Notes under the pieces: generated by a model
What the model saw: only the letters and a program-made list of their open reading frames with translations
Database searches by the model: none
What the model was told of the DNA's origin: nothing
Part shown: positions 35,701 through 47,870 of the stretch, piece after piece
Layout of the letters: the number at the start of each line of letters is the position of its first letter
Position numbering within the stretch: position 1 is the stretch's first letter
Translations under genes and position numbers: made by a program
NCBI GenBank assembly: GCA_947179155.2
Contig: OX359270.1
Coordinates: forward strand, 22,043,056 to 22,107,055
Reading direction: 5' to 3'
Source: Hedera helix
Taxonomy: Eukaryota; Streptophyta; Magnoliopsida; Apiales; Araliaceae
Length of the DNA stretch: 64,000 nt

Positions 35701-36338
35701 TGCGACACCGTTGACCAATTTAACGAGGAAGATAGTGAAGTTTGCTTGGACGGAGAAATGCGAAGAATGTTTTAAGGAATTGAAAAAGAGGTTGAGCAAA
35801 GCACTTGTATTATCACTGCCAGATAGTATGAGAGGTTTTGTGGTGTACAATGATGCATCACAGAAGGGTCTTGGCTGTATATTAATGTAGCATAACAAGG
35901 TCATTGCGTACGCGACGTTTGTTAAATGATTGTGAGAAGAGATACCCTACTCATGATCTGGAGTTAGCAGCGGTGGTTTTTGCATTAAAAATTTGGAGGC
36001 ACTATTTTTATGAAGAGAAATGTGAGATATATACAAACCATAAAAGTCTAAAATATATCTTTACACATAAAGAGCTGAACATGCGACAAAGAAGGTAGTT
36101 GGAGTTGATTAAGGATTACGATTATGAGATTATTTATCATCTGGGGAAAGCGAATGTAGTGTTAGATGCATTAAGTCAAAAAGGAAGGGAGAAATTGTTA
36201 ATGTTGACAGCTCAGGAGGAGCTTATAAAAGAGATGACGAAGTTAGAAATAGAGGTAAAAGATCCGAAAGAGTCAAAAGAAAAATTATTTGTAATGGAAG
36301 CTTGTCCAACATTGTTAGACAAAATAAAGGAAGCCTGA
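35701..36338 (+). pseudogene. Tek3 RNase H and linker
   Basis: RNase H landmarks are VVYNDASQKGLG (Asp motif; Asn replaces the usual Ser or Thr before Asp), YPTHDLELAAVVFALKIWRHYF and YTNHKSLKYIFTHKELNMRQRR. The next TAG (36096-36098) stands where Tek2 has TGG. ANVVLDALSQK ends the domain. A TAG at about 35888 replaces a CAG kept in Tek2, and a frameshift lies near 35903. The linker is open to 36338. Confidence 0.83.
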
Positions 36339-36882
36339 AAAGGAAATGAGGAATGTAAACAAATAAGGAGAAGAATATCAAAAAAGGAGGAAGAGAAATT
36401 TCAACTGGTTAGTGATGGGATTTTAAGGTTTGAAAGAAGAGTGTGGGTGCCAGCAGAGGTCGTAGTAAAAGAGGAGATTTTTCAAGAGGCACACAATTCG
36501 TCGTACTCAACTCACTTAGGAAGTATGAAAATGTACTGAGATCTTCGCCAACATTTTTGGTGGCCTAATATGAAGCAGGAAGTCGTAAAGCATGTTAGCA
36601 AATGTCTAACCTGTCAAAGAATAAAGGTAGAGCATCATAGGCCTAGTGGTCTACTTTAACCGTTGGAGATACTGGAATGGAAATTGAGCACATTACGATG
36701 GATTTCGGGGTGGGACTTCTAGTCACTCAAAAGGGTTATGATGCAATATAGGTCATCGTGGACAGGTTAACAAAGCCAGTGAACTTTATGCCAATCAAGG
36801 TCCGATTTAATCTAAATCAGTTAGCGAAATTATATATAAAAGAGATTATTTCATGACATAGGGTGCCAGTATCGATTGTTTC
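36339..36882 (+). pseudogene. Tek3 integrase, N-terminal part, cut by S4
   Basis: Contains the remnant of the zinc-binding domain (WWPNMKQEVVKHVSKCLTCQ) and the start of the catalytic core in broken frames (GLL.PLEILEW, LAKLY). The sequence stops inside the core, immediately before the second catalytic Asp, where solo LTR S4 is inserted. Coding resumes at 40299. Confidence 0.8.
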
Positions 36883-37134
36883 TGTGACGCTCCCAAATAT
36901 GGGTTCTATAGTCTCGTATTTAGTGCTCATAATTCAAAACATAATAACAACTAAATACATAGTCTTCATTTAAACTTCGCGGAATAATACATAAATGGTA
37001 CTTATAAAAAGGACTATAATCCTAAGGTCTTATAACCTTAACATAACCAGTACATATCTTAAGGGATTACAAAATATTTATAAACTGTAATTATATATTA
37101 AACAAATAATCTATCTAACATGCAATAATCTAAT

Positions 37135-37235
37135 CTAAGCTTTGGCTTTTCCCTTGCCCTTGTCTTTCTTAGAGCATTCGGGCTTAGCTGAAAAATGGTT
37201 CATGATATAACAAGGGTGAGCAACTAGCTTGCTCA
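37135..37235 (-). other. LTR module: palindrome and K/G-rich mini-frame (S4)
   Basis: On the minus strand TGAGCAAGCTAGTTGCTCA (37235-37217) precedes an acceptor-like TTTTTCAG. A frame from 37188 encodes AKPECSKKDKGKGKAKA and stops at TAG (37137-37135). The frame is also open through the palindrome as LLSKLVAHPC. Confidence 0.7.
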
Positions 37236-38546
37236 GTAAGTTTAAGAACAATTGATAAAAGATATATCATGATTGAATGGGAAATAACTTCAGAGATTTC
37301 AATAATATATAATAATTATGAAAGAACAGGAATCAAATTTTAATTAAAAGAAATAATTGAGTCTTTACTGCTGAGTGGCCTCAAAGGACCATGAACTAAT
37401 ACATAAGGTAAATCAGATATGTATTTGATCCTTTTATTGTTTTGGCACTTGAGAGGATCAGCCTCTTGTACCTCATATATATGCATAACATTCAGGCATC
37501 TCACGCAAAGATCGATTTTTCGAAATATAATCCCCTTATTTAGGGTTATTCGTTCTTAGTGTTACTATAAGAATTCGCACCAACCAATGGTTTAGATAAA
37601 CGTTTAAAAGTATTCAAGTTAATGAATTTATACATATAGTGTTTAGCCGAAACAATTAGCTTAGACATTCTTAAACAATTTATGAATCAAATAACTATAC
37701 AGTTTCAAAGACACTATGTGCAAATTCATAACAAAATGGATGTAGATTAATTTTCAATAATTAAATCACTTAAACTCTTGCAAAGTATATACAAGTTTAG
37801 GTATAGGAAACTTACCTCGATTGTTATTTACAGCTAACCAATATAACTTAATATCATTTGAACGAACCTAACAATTAATCAAGTTGATCTTTCAATTAGT
37901 ATCATATCTAGGTTAATATAATAACATTTGTACATCTTAATTTGCTAACGCTTATTCACATAATTAAATAATTAAATGTATATTAAACACTTAGGAAATA
38001 TTATCATTATTTGATAATATTTTAATCACATAAAATCTATATTAATCATTTAATATAGTTTAAGCTTCTATCTAATATTATTAACCATTTAATAATATTT
38101 TATTAACCTCATAATATTATTAATTATTTAATAATATTTTATTAGCTTTATAATATTATTAATCATTTAATAATATTTTATTTAATTTCTAATATTATTA
38201 TTCATTTAATAATATTATTATTCATTTAGTAATATTTTATTCATTTTATATTATTATTATTCATTTAATAATATTTTATTCATTTTTTAATATTATTATT
38301 CATTTAATAATATTTTATTTATTTTTTAATATTATTGTTCATTTAATAATAATATTTTATTTATTTTCTAATATTATTATTTATTTAATAATATTATAAT
38401 TATTTAAAACTTGTTAAATATTAATGTTATATAAAATTATATTTTCTGACCCATTGCATTTTCAAAAGATACGACCGAACCCAGCCCATTTTATTTGGTT
38501 CGAACCGACCTGATTACTAAACCATTAATTTTCAAACATTTTGGAC

Positions 38547-38562
38547 CACCGCTGTGGCGGTG
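38547..38562. repeat. GC hairpin in S4
   Basis: CACCGCTGTGGCGGTG is a perfect 6-bp inverted repeat with a 4-nt loop. Further CCGCTG-type words follow to 38612. Confidence 0.7.
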
Positions 38563-39790
38563 ACTTACAGAGTGTTTCATCGCTGCAGCGGTGAGACCTA
38601 CCACTGCGGCGTTAGTTCTGATTTTTAAACCCTAATTTTTTTAACTTTGATTTCTTTGGTTCAATCTTTTATAAAATGAAACATACATGTCCAAAATACA
38701 CCAAATCAGTTTTGTTATCTTTCTAACTTCTTGTTTTTCAATATTTCAGGGTTCGATCTCATTTTCGAAAACGTTTTTGACTTAAGATTCAAGATCGATC
38801 ACTCTAGAGTTTCAAAACGACATAGTTTGTGATAGAAGCTATAACTTTATCATTTTTTCATATTTTTGAGAGATTTAAGTTGAGTTATCTTTATAACTCA
38901 TAAGTATAATTTTCTAGCCATTAAAATCAAATAACCAACTTATACATTTCAAACTACAATTATTTATAGCACATAACTAGTTAGGATTTTACCGGTAAAC
39001 ATACTAAACCATGAATCTTCATATATATCCAAGATCTAGTATTATAGAACATCAAAATAGGTTTTGAACCGTTAAAAATATATTTTAACCATATAAACTA
39101 CATTAAGTATACATGGACACCTACATACACATTTTCACTAATAAATCTTCATCCTTATACCTTTGAGCTCACTATAGCTCTATCAAACACCAATTTCTCC
39201 CACAACCAATCATGACAAACATTTCTACAATAAATATAAACCATAGAAATGAAGAGATATAAAGAAGAAAGTACTTTTAAACCTTTTAAGATTGGTTACT
39301 CTTCTCGTTCTTCTTCCAAAGTAAACCACAAAGCTTGAATTCTCCACCTTAGCTACTATACACACACTCTAGATGATCTAGCTCACTACTCACAAACTCT
39401 CTAGCTTTTCTTTTAAAGCTCTAGAGATTCTCTCTATTTTTCTCTCTAGAAAAATAATGAACAATGAATAAATTCTTCACAACAAAATAGAAGCTCTTAT
39501 TTATAGAATAATCTCATTATCCAAAGATGTATACATATACAACTTATAAGTCTACAAATCTATTAGCTCATCTTATCTTTTATTTTAAATTAGCTAAATT
39601 CTAGGGATTTTCTTATATGAGAGGACTAGAGTTATAATAAGGTTTGTTCAACCACTCTTGTAACCTTGGACTCAAAATCACAATACATGAAATTTGAAAT
39701 CCATCCCCAAGTGGGACCCAATGGTGACCAGCCAAATGGCCCTTTTCAAGCCATTTTTGGTTTAATTTTTATTACAATTATATACATATA

Positions 39791-39841
<51 letters not shown>

Positions 39842-40298
39842 TCATATATATATACATTGACCAAAATATTAACTTAGTTTGGGCTCCACTTTGGACTTAG
39901 TAATTAATTCTATTGGGCTCATTCATTTAATTTGTTTGGGCTCAATTTATTCATCCCATTAGGCTAACATTAACTAACACATGCTACATTTAATGAAAAT
40001 AAGCATTGAACTAGTTCATTTATAGCATGGACTAATACATTAACTATGTTCATGGACTACTAGGTTTATTTTATTGAACCTAGCTTAATAATTCATTTAG
40101 ACTTAAAATATAATCCAATTAACTTTGCTTTAATTAATTCTACTACCTTGCTACATTAATAGATTAATAAATATACACATACCTATATATATTCATTCAA
40201 TCATGTAAATACCCAATCAGTTTATACAAAAATTTTAATCCATCGATAATTATTTAATAATCATCACTACAATGAACTTAGAATTCATGGTTATTACA

Positions 40299-41159
40299 AT
40301 TTTCGATAGAGATTCGCGTTTTATGTCAAACTTTTGGAGAAGCTTACAAGGGCGAATGGGAACATGGCTGAGGTTGAGTATTGCATACCATCCGCATACA
40401 GATGGACAGAGCAAAAGGACAATTCAGACTTTGGAGGACATACTCAGAGCTTGTGTAATGAATTTCAAAGGAAGCTGGGCCAAACACCTGCCTCTTGTCG
40501 AATTTGCTTATTATAACGGTTATCATGCGAGCATTGACATGTCATCATTTGAAGCTCTTTATAGAAGAAAATTTAGAACGCCTTTATGTTGAAACGAGGT
40601 AGGAGACCGTTGACTTTTGGGGCTAGAATTGGTTCAACAGACAGCTGAGGTGGTGAAGACAATAAGAGTTCGACTAACTGCAGCCCAAGATCGACAAAAG
40701 AAATATGTAGATCTACATCGTCAAAGTCGAGATTTTGAAATTGGTAACTACGTGTTTTTGAAGGTATCTCCTTGAAAAGGGAAAATAAGGTTTGGAAAGA
40801 AAGGAAAATTAAGTCCAAGGTTCATAAGACCATTCGAGATACTAAAATGATTAGGTGAAGTGGCGTACGAGGTGACTTTACCTTTTGAATTGGAGCATAT
40901 TCACAATGTGTTTCACGTTTCAGTGTTACGACTATACAAGCCTGATTATAAACACGTGATATCCTATGAGTCCATTCAACTAGAGAAAGATCTGACGTAT
41001 GAAGAAATCCCTGTACAAATAGTGAATAGAAATGAACAGATATTAATGAATAAAGTTATATCTTATTTAAAGGTAATATGGCGTAACCACAATGTCGAGG
41101 AGACTACGTGGGAGTTAGAAGATAAGATGAAGAGAGATTACCCCTATTTATTTATGTAA
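40299..41159 (+). pseudogene. Tek3 integrase C-terminal part and chromodomain-like end
   Basis: Continues the core interrupted at 36882: DRDSRFMSNFWRSL (second catalytic Asp), then AYHPHTDGQSKRTIQTLE (catalytic Glu region). A TGA at 40590-40592 and frameshifts around 40610-40860 follow. The last open frame (40860-41159, TAA) has MAYEVTLPFELEHIHNVFHVS and ends with VIWRNHNVEETTWELEDKM, the chromodomain-type tail shared with Tek2. Confidence 0.87.
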
Positions 41160-41191
41160 CCTTGTACTGATTCCGAGGACGAAATTTTTAT

Positions 41192-41205
41192 AAGGGAGGG
41201 GAAAA
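41192..41205 (+). other. Tek3 polypurine tract
   Basis: AAGGGAGGGGAAAA directly precedes the LTR start TGTAATAAC; GAGGACGAAATTTTTA lies just upstream. Confidence 0.85.
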
Positions 41206-41226
41206 TGTAATAACAAAAAAATAATG

Positions 41227-41258
<32 letters not shown>

Positions 41259-41700
41259 AAAAATAAGAATATTTTAAAAATTATTTATGTGCACGCATAT
41301 TTATGTGTTATGTTATGTATATTAATAATTTAATTTAAAATTGAATTAGTTATGTGATAAATAAGAAATTAAGTGATGATGATGATGAACATAAATTATG
41401 ATTAATTTAAGCCTATTTAATATGATGCATTGTGTGGCATAATGATTAAAATGGATTAATTAATTAATTAATTAAATTAATTGTGAGTTGATTAGATAAT
41501 GTAATGGACTAATGATGGTAATTAAATTAAACCCAATGTGAATATTAGGAACTCACGTGAATTATGGTGATATGGTCTAATGTGTTATAAATAAAAGTCC
41601 AATTATGCATGGGTTACTAGAATTATTAATTAGCCCAATGGAAATAAGTGTGCATGGCCCAAATTAAAGTAAAATTTTAGTTCAATGATTATTATGTTGG

Positions 41701-41979
41701 TCAAGTCCAATGTGTAACATCCGTTGAGACTTTTTCATTTTTTTCTGCATCTTTCAAATCATTCATCGAGTGGCAAACTTCTTTTTGGCATTCTTTTAAT
41801 GCTAGTGCATACTTCCTCAAGTCATCAGTATCACCATGCTCCTTGATGTCTTCATGATGTAACTTCAACATTCGTTCAAAGCCCAAATACCGTAAATTTT
41901 GGCAAAAATTAAAAAATTCCTGAAATGTCAAAATTGGTACTCTGCCATATATAAGACATTTCGTCCACTTACACGACAT
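41701..41979 (-). pseudogene. unrecognised gene fragment inside the Tek3 3' LTR
   Basis: A 92-codon minus-strand frame with balanced composition (FQEFFNFCQNLRYLGFERM, KLHHEDIKEHGDTDDLRKYA, LKECQKEVCHSMNDL) unlike the surrounding AT-rich LTR. I cannot assign a family. On the minus strand, the 300 bp upstream (41980-42290) contain ordinary mixed sequence and an (ACAT)n tract, perhaps a former leader. No target duplication was found, so how it entered the LTR is unclear. Confidence 0.4.
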
Positions 41980-43307
41980 TTAAAAAAAAATGTAGTTTGG
42001 AAGGTCAGGGGTGGTAAAACAGAAATTTTGTATATAATCAGAAGGAAAAACAAGCCTTTAAAGTGATCCAATCAAGTGTTAACACATGACATCAGTGTCC
42101 CACCAAGTACAGAAAAAAAAGACAATATGCAGTACGCGTACTGTTCCAAACTTACGCGGGAAGAAACGTTCAAATTTGAAATTCAAAAGTTTGAATTTAA
42201 AAAAAACCCTCTTATTGTCACTAATTTATATGTATGTATGTATGTATGTAAACATTACATAGTATAAAAAAATAAAAAATATATAATTTATATATATAAA
42301 TGATGCTATGACCGACCACACCCCTTAGAGTAGCTCACAATGCTGATTTTTTTTTATATCATGATGCCATGTGAACAATTATGAGAAGAAGTATGGAGTT
42401 TGGCATTCAAAGGGGGAATTAATACACCTTTTAACCTAATTAACTTTTACCATTGGACATTAACGAATTTGTAGTATTTTATACATGTAATTATACATGT
42501 ATTAATACATGTATGTGTACCTAAGATTTGCCTACAAATAGGTTCGTCTTAGTTCATTTGTGAATGTTGCTTGAAAATTTCTAAGTGTTACCATAGAGAG
42601 AGTAAGAGAGAAATTGATTGGAAAATCAAAAAACTAAGGAAGACTTTTGCAAGTTGGAGGTTCTAGCAAGGTCTAATAAAGAGAAACAAGGTGGAGCAAA
42701 CTACAAGTTTTTATCTAAGAGAAAAAGAACATCAAAGAAGTATAAAACATCAAAGAGGTATAAAACTCTTGAAACCTAAAGATTTAGTTAAAGTTGAGTA
42801 GATAAACTTATAGCGTAAATATACATGCTTGGTTGTGGAAGTTTATATGTGTGGAAATCATGGTGGATTTCGAAAACATAAGGAAGGGTTTATGAAGGAG
42901 AATATATGATTTATATGTGATCATGTGTGTTTTATGTTTAAGTGAACAAGAAAAATGTATGTAAATTAAAAAATCCTAAGCATACAAGTTGAAAACATGT
43001 GATTTGGTAAAAAAGGAATGAAATGTGCAACCCATTTGCGTGATCTAAAAATTGTATGTTATAGATCTATGAAATACAAAAATATTCCAAGTGGAACAAA
43101 CAAAAACAAAGCTAAAATGAACGTATGGTGAATATTTGAAGAAATTGTGTCAAATGGAAAACCCTAAAAATTTAACTATATGTGTTGGTTTATAAATGTT
43201 ATAGAAATTGGTCAAAATCATGAAATATTGTTAAAAGATGAGTTTGTGAAGTGATAATTCAAGTGTGAACTTAATTAGATGAACAATGAACAAGCATTGA
43301 ACAAATG

Positions 43308-43311
<4 letters not shown>

Positions 43312-43362
<51 letters not shown>

Positions 43363-43485
43363 GGAGGACCGCCGCCGCGGTCAGAACCACTGCCGTAGCG
43401 GTGGAACCTTATGCCCAGCAATTACTGTTCTCGGTCCAATCAGGTTAGACTCGGTCAGACCGAGTTGGGTCAAAATAAAAAAAAA

Positions 43486-43557
<72 letters not shown>
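43312..43557. repeat. (TA)n, GC hairpin and (TAA)n cluster in the Tek3 LTR
   Basis: (TA)n at 43312-43359 is followed by GACCGCCGCCGCGGTC (43367-43382; 6-bp stem, 4-nt loop). An array of about 25 ATA/TAA units lies at 43482-43557. Confidence 0.85.
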
Positions 43558-43558
<1 letters not shown>

Positions 43559-45215
43559 CAAATAAAATAATTACAAATTATTTTATTTGTAAGTTGATTA
43601 AAATAATATTAAACACATAAAATAATAATTTAAAATTATTTTATTTTTGAGTTAAATAAAATAATATTAAATAAATAAAATAATAATTTGAAATTATTTT
43701 ATTTGTGAGTTAATTAAATATTAAACAAATAAAATAGTAACTAAAAATTATTTTATTTGTGAGTTAATAATAAAGATTATTTAATATTTTTTTAAAAAAA
43801 ATTAAATAATTATTTTAATTATAAATTAATAATACATAAGATTATTTTAATTGTTAATGAATGAGACTTAAACACTTAAAATAATATTAAAGATTATTTT
43901 AATTGTGAATCAATAAAGAATAAATAAATAAAATAATATTAATAATTATTTTAATTGTGAATTGATAAAGGATGAACAATTAAAATAATACTAAGGATTA
44001 TTTTAATTGTGTACTAATAAAACATAATTAAATTAAATTAAGAGTAAAGGTTACTCTAATTGAGAATTAAACAAATAAAATAATAATTTAAATTATTTTA
44101 TTTGTGAACTAATAAGGTGTGATTAAAGAAAATGATAAAATAATAATAAGTTGTAGACAAATAAAGTGAGAACACTTTATTAGTAAAATAATTAAAGGAT
44201 GATGAAGAATAAAGAAATAAACATAATAATGCTAAAAATTATTTTATTTGTGATTTTTAAGGAATTAATTAAATAAAGAGAATGCAAGACAATAATATTT
44301 AAACAAATAATTTTATTTGAGATTATATGTGTGTTAACTGAATAATAAAATTGATTCGTGAGTCATAGTTGTATAGAATTAGTGAGTTAGATCAATTAGA
44401 TCATTATGTGAAGGTTATTGAGATTAACCGTTAGATGAATATATTGAACATAGGTTATTCAAATGATAAGGGATCAAAGTCAGATAGAGTCGATGATCCA
44501 AACAAGTACTTTAACTTGTACTTTTATCAATTCGCACAAGTAGAATTAATTGATGGATTAATTCATGTTTATCTATATTGTGAATATTAAATTATTAACT
44601 CTGAAATTTGATTTAATATCATGGTTATACCATTGGACGATTATTCGAACTATAGTTGCGAACATTGAACGTATCAATTGTTTCTAATTGTGTTGAGTAG
44701 TACGTCTATGCCATTTGTATCGGCTAGACCAATGATAAGATTGATTGTTAAACAATTATATTTCTTTTAGAAAGCTATCCAAATTAATTGTCTTAGTGCG
44801 GACTCTTATGCTGAGGAGAACAATTATTTTACATCGGGGAACCGACACGCACGCGACCAAAATGTCTGAATGTTATGCATAACATATGATACTTTAAGCT
44901 GGTCACCTATTGTACTTCGTTTATATTGTGGATTGTCAATTAAATACTGCTAATCCTCGCGTGTGTTCATGGTCCATAGTGGCCACTCAGTTTTGATTAT
45001 TCATTAACCTAGAATCATCGAATCTTTGATTATATTTTAAAATTCCTTGGTCCATAGTGACTTTTTAAATTTAGAAATGATCAGATATGGAAACTCTTGA
45101 CACCTACATTGTTCACAATTCATTTACTTAATTTATGAGCTATTAATTATTATCACATACCTTGAGATATGAATCCCTACACATGAACGCTTATTTTTAT
45201 TGTTTTTATACTTGC

Positions 45216-45327
45216 TGAGCAAACTCGTTATTCATTCTTGCTTTCTCTATATATTACAGTTAAGACTGAGCAAGGTACTGGTTCAGGAAAGGACAAAGGC
45301 AAAGGCAAAGACAAAGTTGCTGAGTAG
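45216..45327 (+). other. LTR module: decayed palindrome and K/G-rich mini-frame (Tek3 LTR)
   Basis: TGAGCAAACTCGTTATTCA (45216-45234) is the palindrome with two transitions in the right arm. An acceptor-like ATATTACAG ends at 45259. From 45259 a 23-codon frame encodes VKTEQGTGSGKDKGKGKDK.VAE and stops at TAG (45325-45327). Confidence 0.65.
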
Positions 45328-45552
45328 TCTTATTAAGATATTGTAGTTAATTATATTCTGTATTGTTTTAAGACTTATGTTAGTACTTGTGATGTATTAA
45401 TAACAGTTGCGAGACTTAGGATGCAAATAATTATATTAACACAATGTAAATATTTCTATTATTCCACATTTAGTTGTTATTAGCATGTTCTATGAGTTGG
45501 ATCGTGAAGCACTAGATTCGAGGTATATGTATCTGAATTTGGGGGTGTCACA

Positions 45553-46115
45553 TTTATAGTTTACAATAAAAATCCTAAGAAATAGAGGGAAAAAATTTCA
45601 ATTTGGAATCAAAATAAAGCATAAATCGCAAATAATGTTGTTTATGGAATTAATGATCACCCAAACACACCCCTGTCTCGCCTTGCCAGCTGGTCGCTCC
45701 ATGCATGGCGCTTGATTAATACTCCACCTGAAGAAACAACGCCGCAAAATTAATGTTGGATGAATGCCCCTCGCGCAAGGCGTGCCCGGCTGTTTATGTT
45801 TTTGCTGATCCGTTCGCACGACGTTGTGTGATGCCCTTTCCTTCTAAGCCCATGTGTTATGTGCCAACCATGCCACTTTTTTAAATTACAATTATGCCAC
45901 CGGACTTCATTATTTACCATTTAGCCATTAAGCTTTTGCAAAAATTACAAAATTGCCATCAAGCTTATTTTTTTTACAAAATCAAATAAAAATTATATAA
46001 AAATACTAAAAATACTAAAATCACATAATAACACATAAATTACCTAAAATACTTAAAAACTCATAAATAATTAAGCCTAAAATATCTAATAAATAAGAAT
46101 AGAGTCTAATTATCA
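45553..46115 (-). mobile_element. Tat-like element, partial 3' LTR cut by Tek3
   Basis: On the minus strand the LTR starts TGATAATTAGAC at 46115, directly after a GTTTGGGATATT purine-rich tract. It is similar to the solo LTR at 53108-54747 over 560 bp (shared blocks TATTTATAGT.TACAAT, ACAAAATTGCC and AATTATTAAGCCTAA). It ends abruptly at the Tek3 LTR border. Confidence 0.75.
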
Positions 46116-47870
46116 AATATCCCAAACTTAAATCTTTGTTTGCCCTTAAGCAAAACAAAAATAAAAACAAAAACTAAGACTCTACTAACCAAACTAAAAT
46201 TTCTCAAGCAATGAATTAATCTTGAATTTCTAACTTTGGCCTCAAAGATTTTTAAATGATAACTCAAAGATAATTTCAAAATTAAGCAAAACCCAAGATT
46301 TCAACATATTTATTAATCGTATTCTACTCAGGACCCTTCGTGTTTGTGTGAATTCAAATGTATCAAATTAATTTAAACTCAGATAAATTTATTTAATTCT
46401 ATGTCTTATAAAAGATATTACATAATAAAAGAATTACAAAGTAAAATTATATAACTCAATTTTCACATCACTCTTCGCTAATAAAGGCAAATATAAATTA
46501 AAGGATCAAAAAAAATTTCTTTTTTCTCACGTTACGTACACTAGGATCATTTTTTTTAAAGTTCACCACATTCATTTGCAAATATATTATTATATTTTTT
46601 TCTTCATTCAACATAAGTGAGTGCATTTTATGCTCTATCTCACCTTTTTTTTTAATACCCATGAGTGCGTTTTACTCTTCATCTCATTTTCTTCACACGT
46701 TTATGAGTGAGTGCGTTTTACGTTCTATCTCAACTCATCATATGCCTATTAATTCAACTCGGAAAGGATCAATTCTTCAAACATTTCTAAAATAATTTAC
46801 CTCAATCATCTCCCCTAAATTATATTATACTTTATATTTCACTTCAAGTTATGATCAAAAAAGTTATAGAATTCATAAATATTTATGATAAGCAATTAAC
46901 CATATAAAGCTTCTTCAAGTTAAAGCTAATTCAACACAAATGGATATGAGTGCATAAAATTTATAGGATCTCCAATAAAATAATAGCCAACAATATATAT
47001 CATTGGTCATAAAATTAATTCAATTAACTCATTGCCCAAGTGATTCTACCTCAAAACTAAGTTACCCTATTTTCGTAGAAAACACGATTGCACTTAGCAT
47101 GTTGAACAAGCCTTTAAACCCCATGGTTACCCTATGTGGATGAGTTGTGTCTCATGAGGGTTTGGAGTGAATATACCAACAAAATTCTAAAATTCAAACT
47201 AAAATAAAACCTATAAAATTTTTAAAATTTACCCCACACTCCCAAACTTAAAAGAGACATTGTCCGTAATGTATAAAATAAAGGAATTTAAAAAAAAATA
47301 ACGGACTTCCCTGAATATGTAGCATTTTTCCTCCTCATCTGCTAAGTCTGAGTACATTGAATAAACCTAAAACAATAAAATAAAATAAAATATTAAAATA
47401 AATAACTAAAAAAGCTAAAATTACTACTAAAAAAAATCTACTTAAAATAAAAATAAAAATTAAAAATTAAAACTTGAGTTGCTTTCCAATAAGTGTTTGT
47501 TTTAAAGTCTCAGTCTGACTACTCCATTTCTCTTCAATTAGGCTCAATTGAAAAAATTATTTTTGCATGCCTCATTGTTGTCTTTGATTTTCATGGCATT
47601 CACATGAAATTACGAACCACCCCCAAACTTGAATTCATCCAAGTTATATTCTTCAACAAAGTCAACCCGATAGTACTCCTCAAAATTCTGAAATTGTTGT
47701 ACGGAAAGCACAATTGAATTTTTCTTATTACTATTTAAATCCAAGATTTGATCATCCTCATCCTTCTCTTTCTCTGTCTCAATTCTGCTCCTCTTATTCT
47801 CAACCTTATCAACATCTTCCATATCAAAATATCTACAATCATAATAATTCATAAACTAGTTTAATAATTT
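46116..47870 (-). mobile_element. Tat-like element, 3' part of the interior
   Basis: Minus-strand interior adjoining the LTR. The purine tract GATTTAAGTTTGGGATATT matches the usual Tat-lineage 3' end. A threefold repeat of TGAGTGCGTTTTAC-type units lies at 46612-46740. A minus-strand 80-codon frame (47610-47852; MNYYDCRYFDMEDVDKVENK ... VDFVEEYNLDEFKFGGGS) has no recognised domain. No pol sequence was found, and the far boundary is uncertain. Confidence 0.55.

Larger units (their letters stand above)
36883..40298 (-). mobile_element. solo LTR S4 inserted in Tek3 integrase
   Basis: Minus-oriented, 3,416 bp, from TGTGACGCTCCC (36883) to GGTTATTACA (40298). Flanking bases GTTTC and (A)TTTTC form only an approximate duplication. 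It contains an AT block with an ATTTAATAATATTTTATT period (37975-38405), a GC hairpin (38547-38562), a minus-strand TATA box (CTATAAATAA, about 39488-39499) and a (TA)n tract (39786-39838). The LTR that starts at 63613 is the same family. Confidence 0.85.
41206..45552 (+). mobile_element. Tek3 3' LTR
   Basis: 4,347 bp, TGTAATAAC...GGGGGTGTCACA, starting right after the purine tract. It contains a gene-like insert (41701-42300), a (TA)n tract (43312-43359), a GC hairpin GACCGCCGCCGCGGTC (43367-43382), a TAA array (43482-43557), an AT block (43555-44310) and the palindrome module (45216-45327). Sequence right of 45552 is a Tat-like LTR, so Tek3 inserted into that element. Confidence 0.87.

Noticed and set aside
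45598..45819. 73-codon minus-strand frame
   Set aside because: It falls within the Tat-like LTR and has no similarity to known proteins.
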